From: Streptomyces asiaticus
GTDB taxonomy: Bacteria; Actinomycetota; Actinomycetes; Streptomycetales; Streptomycetaceae
Assembly (NCBI RefSeq): GCF_018138715.1
Contig: NZ_JAGSHX010000006.1
Coordinates: 5,952,001-6,016,000 of the forward strand
Direction: 5' to 3'
DNA: 64,000 bases
This document shows, piece by piece, positions 61,789 to 64,000 of the stretch (the stretch's first letter is position 1; the number at the start of each line of letters is the position of its first letter). Position numbers and translations under genes: made by a program. The notes below the pieces were generated by a model that saw only the letters and a program-made list of their open reading frames with translations, made no database searches and was not told where the DNA came from.

Positions 61789-63348
61789 ATGACGACCCTC
61801 GCACACGACTCGGCCACCCTCACCCGCGACGCTCTCACGGTTCTCCAGCCCGGCTTCACCGGAACCACCGCCCCCGACTGGGTGCTGCGGCGGCTCGGTG
61901 AGGGGCTCGCCTCCGTCGGCCTGTTCGGCCGGAACATCGCCACCCCCGAGCAGCTGGGCGCCCTCACCGCCCAGCTGCGCGCCGAGCGCGACGACGTCCT
62001 GGTGGCGATCGACGAGGAGGGCGGCGACGTCACCCGGCTGGAGGTGCGCACCGGCTCCTCCTTCCCCGGCAACCTGGCGCTCGGCGCCGTGGACGACCCG
62101 GAGCTGACCCGCGCCGTCGCCCGCGAGCTGGGCCGCCGCCTCGCCGAATGCGGCGTCAACCTCAACTGGGCGCCCTCCGCCGACGTCAACTCCAACCCCG
62201 ACAACCCCGTCATCGGCGTGCGCTCCTTCGGAGCCGAGCCGGGGCTCGTGGCGCGGCACACCGCCGCGTACATCGACGGTCTCCAGGGCGCCGGGGTGGC
62301 CGCCTGCACCAAGCACTTCCCCGGCCACGGCGACACCGCCGTCGACTCCCACCACGCCCTGCCGCGCATCGACGCAGGTCTCGACACCCTGACCGCCCGC
62401 GAACTGGCGCCCTTCCGCGCCGCCGTCGCCGCCGGGACCAAGGCCGTGATGAGCGCGCACATCCTGCTGCCCGCCCTCGACCCCGACCTGCCCGCCACCC
62501 TCAGCCCCGCCGCGCTGCACGGCCTGCTGCGCCGGCCGGTGGCCGACGGCGGACTCGGCTTCGACGGGATGATCGTCACCGACGGCATGGAGATGCGGGC
62601 CATCGCCGACGCGTACGGCATCGAGCGCGGCAGCGTCCTGGCGATCGCCGCGGGCGCCGACGCCATCTGCGTGGGCGGCGGGCTCGCCGACGAGGGCACC
62701 GTGCTGCGGCTGCGCGACGCGCTGGTCACCGCCGTCATCGAGGGGCGGCTGGCGGAGGAGCGGCTGGCCGAGGCGGCGGCGCGGGTGCGCGCCCTGGGGG
62801 AGTGGACGCGCCGCTCCGGAGGACCGCGCACGGCGCACGGCATCGAGCCCGCCGCGGGGGTGGGGCTCGCCGCCGCGCGCCGGGCGCTCAGAGTCACCCC
62901 GGCCGGGTCCTCGTACGAGCCGGTGACCGGACCCGCCTACGTGGCCGCCTTCACCCCGATGGCCAACATCGCCGTCGGCGAGGAGACCCCCTGGGGCGTC
63001 GGCGCCGAACTGGCCCGGCTGCGCCCCGGCACCGGGGCCGCCACCTACGGGCGGCAGGACGCCGATGCCCTGGGCGTCCATGGCCTGATCGAAAATATGC
63101 TCGACACCGCGGGGGACCGTAGGATCGTGGCTGTGGTCCGCGATGTCCACCGCCACCCCTGGATGGCCGACGCGCTGGACGCCCTGCTCGCCGCCCGGCC
63201 GGAGACGGTCGTCGTGGAGATGGGGGTGCCCCAGGCGCCGCCCGCCGGGGCGCTGCACATCGCGACCCACGGCGCCGCCCGGGTGTGTGGACGGGCGGCC
63301 GCGGAAGTGATCGTCGGCAACGGCGCCGGTGACCACCCCGGGGACTGA
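61789..63348 (+). CDS. GH3 family beta-N-acetylglucosaminidase (NagZ-like)
   Basis: 519 residues starting 9 bp after dasC. GH3 N-terminal barrel with the NagZ hallmark KHFPGHGDTAVDSHHALPRI (catalytic His-Asp dyad loop) and nucleophile region GFDGMIVTDGMEMRAIADAYG (Asp in VTDGMEM). No signal peptide, so it works in the cytoplasm, releasing GlcNAc from imported chitobiose. It fits with transport (DasABC) and the SIS enzyme that follows. The last 150 residues are a C-terminal domain (AFTPMANIAVGEETPWGV). Confidence 0.92.
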   Translation: MTTLAHDSATLTRDALTVLQPGFTGTTAPDWVLRRLGEGLASVGLFGRNIATPEQLGALTAQLRAERDDVLVAIDEEGGDVTRLEVRTGSSFPGNLALGAVDDPELTRAVARELGRRLAECGVNLNWAPSADVNSNPDNPVIGVRSFGAEPGLVARHTAAYIDGLQGAGVAACTKHFPGHGDTAVDSHHALPRIDAGLDTLTARELAPFRAAVAAGTKAVMSAHILLPALDPDLPATLSPAALHGLLRRPVADGGLGFDGMIVTDGMEMRAIADAYGIERGSVLAIAAGADAICVGGGLADEGTVLRLRDALVTAVIEGRLAEERLAEAAARVRALGEWTRRSGGPRTAHGIEPAAGVGLAAARRALRVTPAGSSYEPVTGPAYVAAFTPMANIAVGEETPWGVGAELARLRPGTGAATYGRQDADALGVHGLIENMLDTAGDRRIVAVVRDVHRHPWMADALDALLAARPETVVVEMGVPQAPPAGALHIATHGAARVCGRAAAEVIVGNGAGDHPGD

Positions 63349-63401
63349 CTCCTCAGCCCCTCGGCCCAGCCCGGCACATCAGCCACCTGGAGGCACCCAG
63401 C

Positions 63402-64000
63402 ATGTCCGCCACGACGACGGCCCAGCGCAGCGACCAGCCGGGCCGGATCATGTCCGGCGAGATGGCCGAGCAGCCCGCCGTGCTGCGCCGCATCCTCGAC
63501 CAGGGCGCCCCGAGGATCCGCGAGGTAGCGGAGCGGATCGCCGCCCGCAACCCGCGCTTCGTCCTGCTCACCGCCCGGGGCACCTCGGACAACGCGGCGC
63601 TGTACGCCAAGTACCTGCTCGAGGTCCTGCTCGGCAAGCCGTGCGGGCTGACCTCCATGTCCACCACCACCGCGTACGGCGCCCAGCCTGACCTCACCGA
63701 CGTCCTGGTGATCACCGTCAGCCAGTCCGGTGGCTCCCCCGACCTGGTGGCCTCCACCGAGGCCGCCCGCGCGGCCGGTGCGATCACCCTCGCGGTGACC
63801 AACAACGCCGACTCGCCGCTCGCGGCCGTCTCCGAATTCCACATCGACGTCCTGGCCGGGCCGGAGAAGGCGCTGCCCGCGACCAAGACCTACACCGCCG
63901 AACTGCTCGCCCTCTACCTCTTCGTGGAGGGGCTGCGCGGCGGCGACGGCGCGGCCGCCAAGGTGCTGCCCGACCTCGCCCAGCAGATCCTCGACCGCCA
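63402..64000 (+). CDS. nagB: SIS-domain sugar-phosphate isomerase/deaminase, start of gene (truncated by window)
   Basis: Open from ATG 63402 (CTGGAGGCACC upstream) to the end of the window, about 199 codons. SIS domain: VLLTARGTSDNAALYAKYLLE and VITVSQSGGSPDLVASTEAA, as in the isomerase half of GlmS. In S. coelicolor the gene at this place (SCO5236) is the glucosamine-6-phosphate deaminase NagB; the name rests on synteny. The upstream glutaminase domain of GlmS is absent, consistent with deaminase direction. It completes the GlcNAc route: uptake, cleavage, deamination. Confidence 0.85.
   Translation, partial: MSATTTAQRSDQPGRIMSGEMAEQPAVLRRILDQGAPRIREVAERIAARNPRFVLLTARGTSDNAALYAKYLLEVLLGKPCGLTSMSTTTAYGAQPDLTDVLVITVSQSGGSPDLVASTEAARAAGAITLAVTNNADSPLAAVSEFHIDVLAGPEKALPATKTYTAELLALYLFVEGLRGGDGAAAKVLPDLAQQILDR

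Overview
This window reads as an interior, conserved piece of a Streptomyces chromosome. The DNA is very GC-rich, start codons are often GTG (sometimes TTG), and gene order follows what I recall of the S. coelicolor core from about SCO5188 to SCO5236: uvrD2 end, wblC/whiB7, ABC1 kinase, ThiF-like protein, TerD/AIM24 genes, moaE, S16/PDZ protease, UPF0182, catR-catalase, hisN, aroA-rsgA, sigR-rsrA, HD-GYP pair, class I ribonucleotide reductase, and dasR-dasABC. Synteny is from memory; no search was run.

Layout. 1-9.4 kb: C-terminus of a UvrD2-type helicase; whiB7 with a complete leader (small upstream ORF plus intrinsic terminator, i.e. ribosome-mediated attenuation); UbiB-like kinase; ThiF-like protein; zinc peptidase; a TerD-AIM24 fusion followed by two AIM24 paralogues; Nudix hydrolase. 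9.4-18 kb: DUF2342 zinc protease, an SDR lacking the usual Tyr-Lys pair, MoaE, small membrane protein, secreted PDZ/S16 protease, PPA1309 protein, UPF0182 membrane protein. 18-20.5 kb: two identical initiator tRNA genes flanking a 612-aa Sel1-repeat protein. 20.5-25.7 kb: Fur-like CatR with a Fur box at the catalase promoter, CBS protein, HisN, TetR, SMR exporter. 26-36.9 kb: RsgA-AroA, M50 peptidase, SRAP protein, hydrolase, SigR/RsrA with a perfect SigR promoter and two SigR starts, HD-GYP plus degenerate HD protein, TPR protein. 36.9-38 kb: a repeat-only stretch, then peptide deformylase.

38.6-42.6 kb: nrdAB behind a cobalamin riboswitch and two NrdR boxes. 42.6-50.6 kb is more accessory: polysaccharide-type ABC exporter with divergent TetR and two matching operators, GNAT, a phage-like mini-cassette (CxC protein, DUF1360 protein) facing an IPT/TIG protein, nitroreductase, FAD monooxygenase and MarR behind a 25-bp palindrome. 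50.6-53.9 kb: a WhiJ-type cassette (DUF397, XRE/DUF5753, RsbW-like ATPase), a membrane protein and a Ser/Gly-repeat lipoprotein. 53.9-57.5 kb: DUF3311/MctP-type symporter pair, then an intact TnpB transposon unit with a divergent 49-aa ribbon-helix-helix gene. 57.6-64 kb: chitin/GlcNAc module: dasR, two dre sites, dasABC, a GH3 beta-N-acetylglucosaminidase and the start of a SIS-domain sugar-phosphate enzyme that runs off the window.

Two themes cut across the genes. First, much visible regulation: attenuator, B12 riboswitch, Fur box, SigR promoter, NrdR boxes, dre sites and several uncharacterised palindromes. Second, a dispersed intergenic repeat family (GGGGCTCCGCCCC palindromes with a CCCTCCCCGCCCC arm) and many short 18-23 bp tandem duplications just after stop codons. 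The most plausible undescribed module is the TnpB/ribbon-helix-helix pair with a shared palindromic operator; the repeat family and the IPT/DUF1360 cassette come next.
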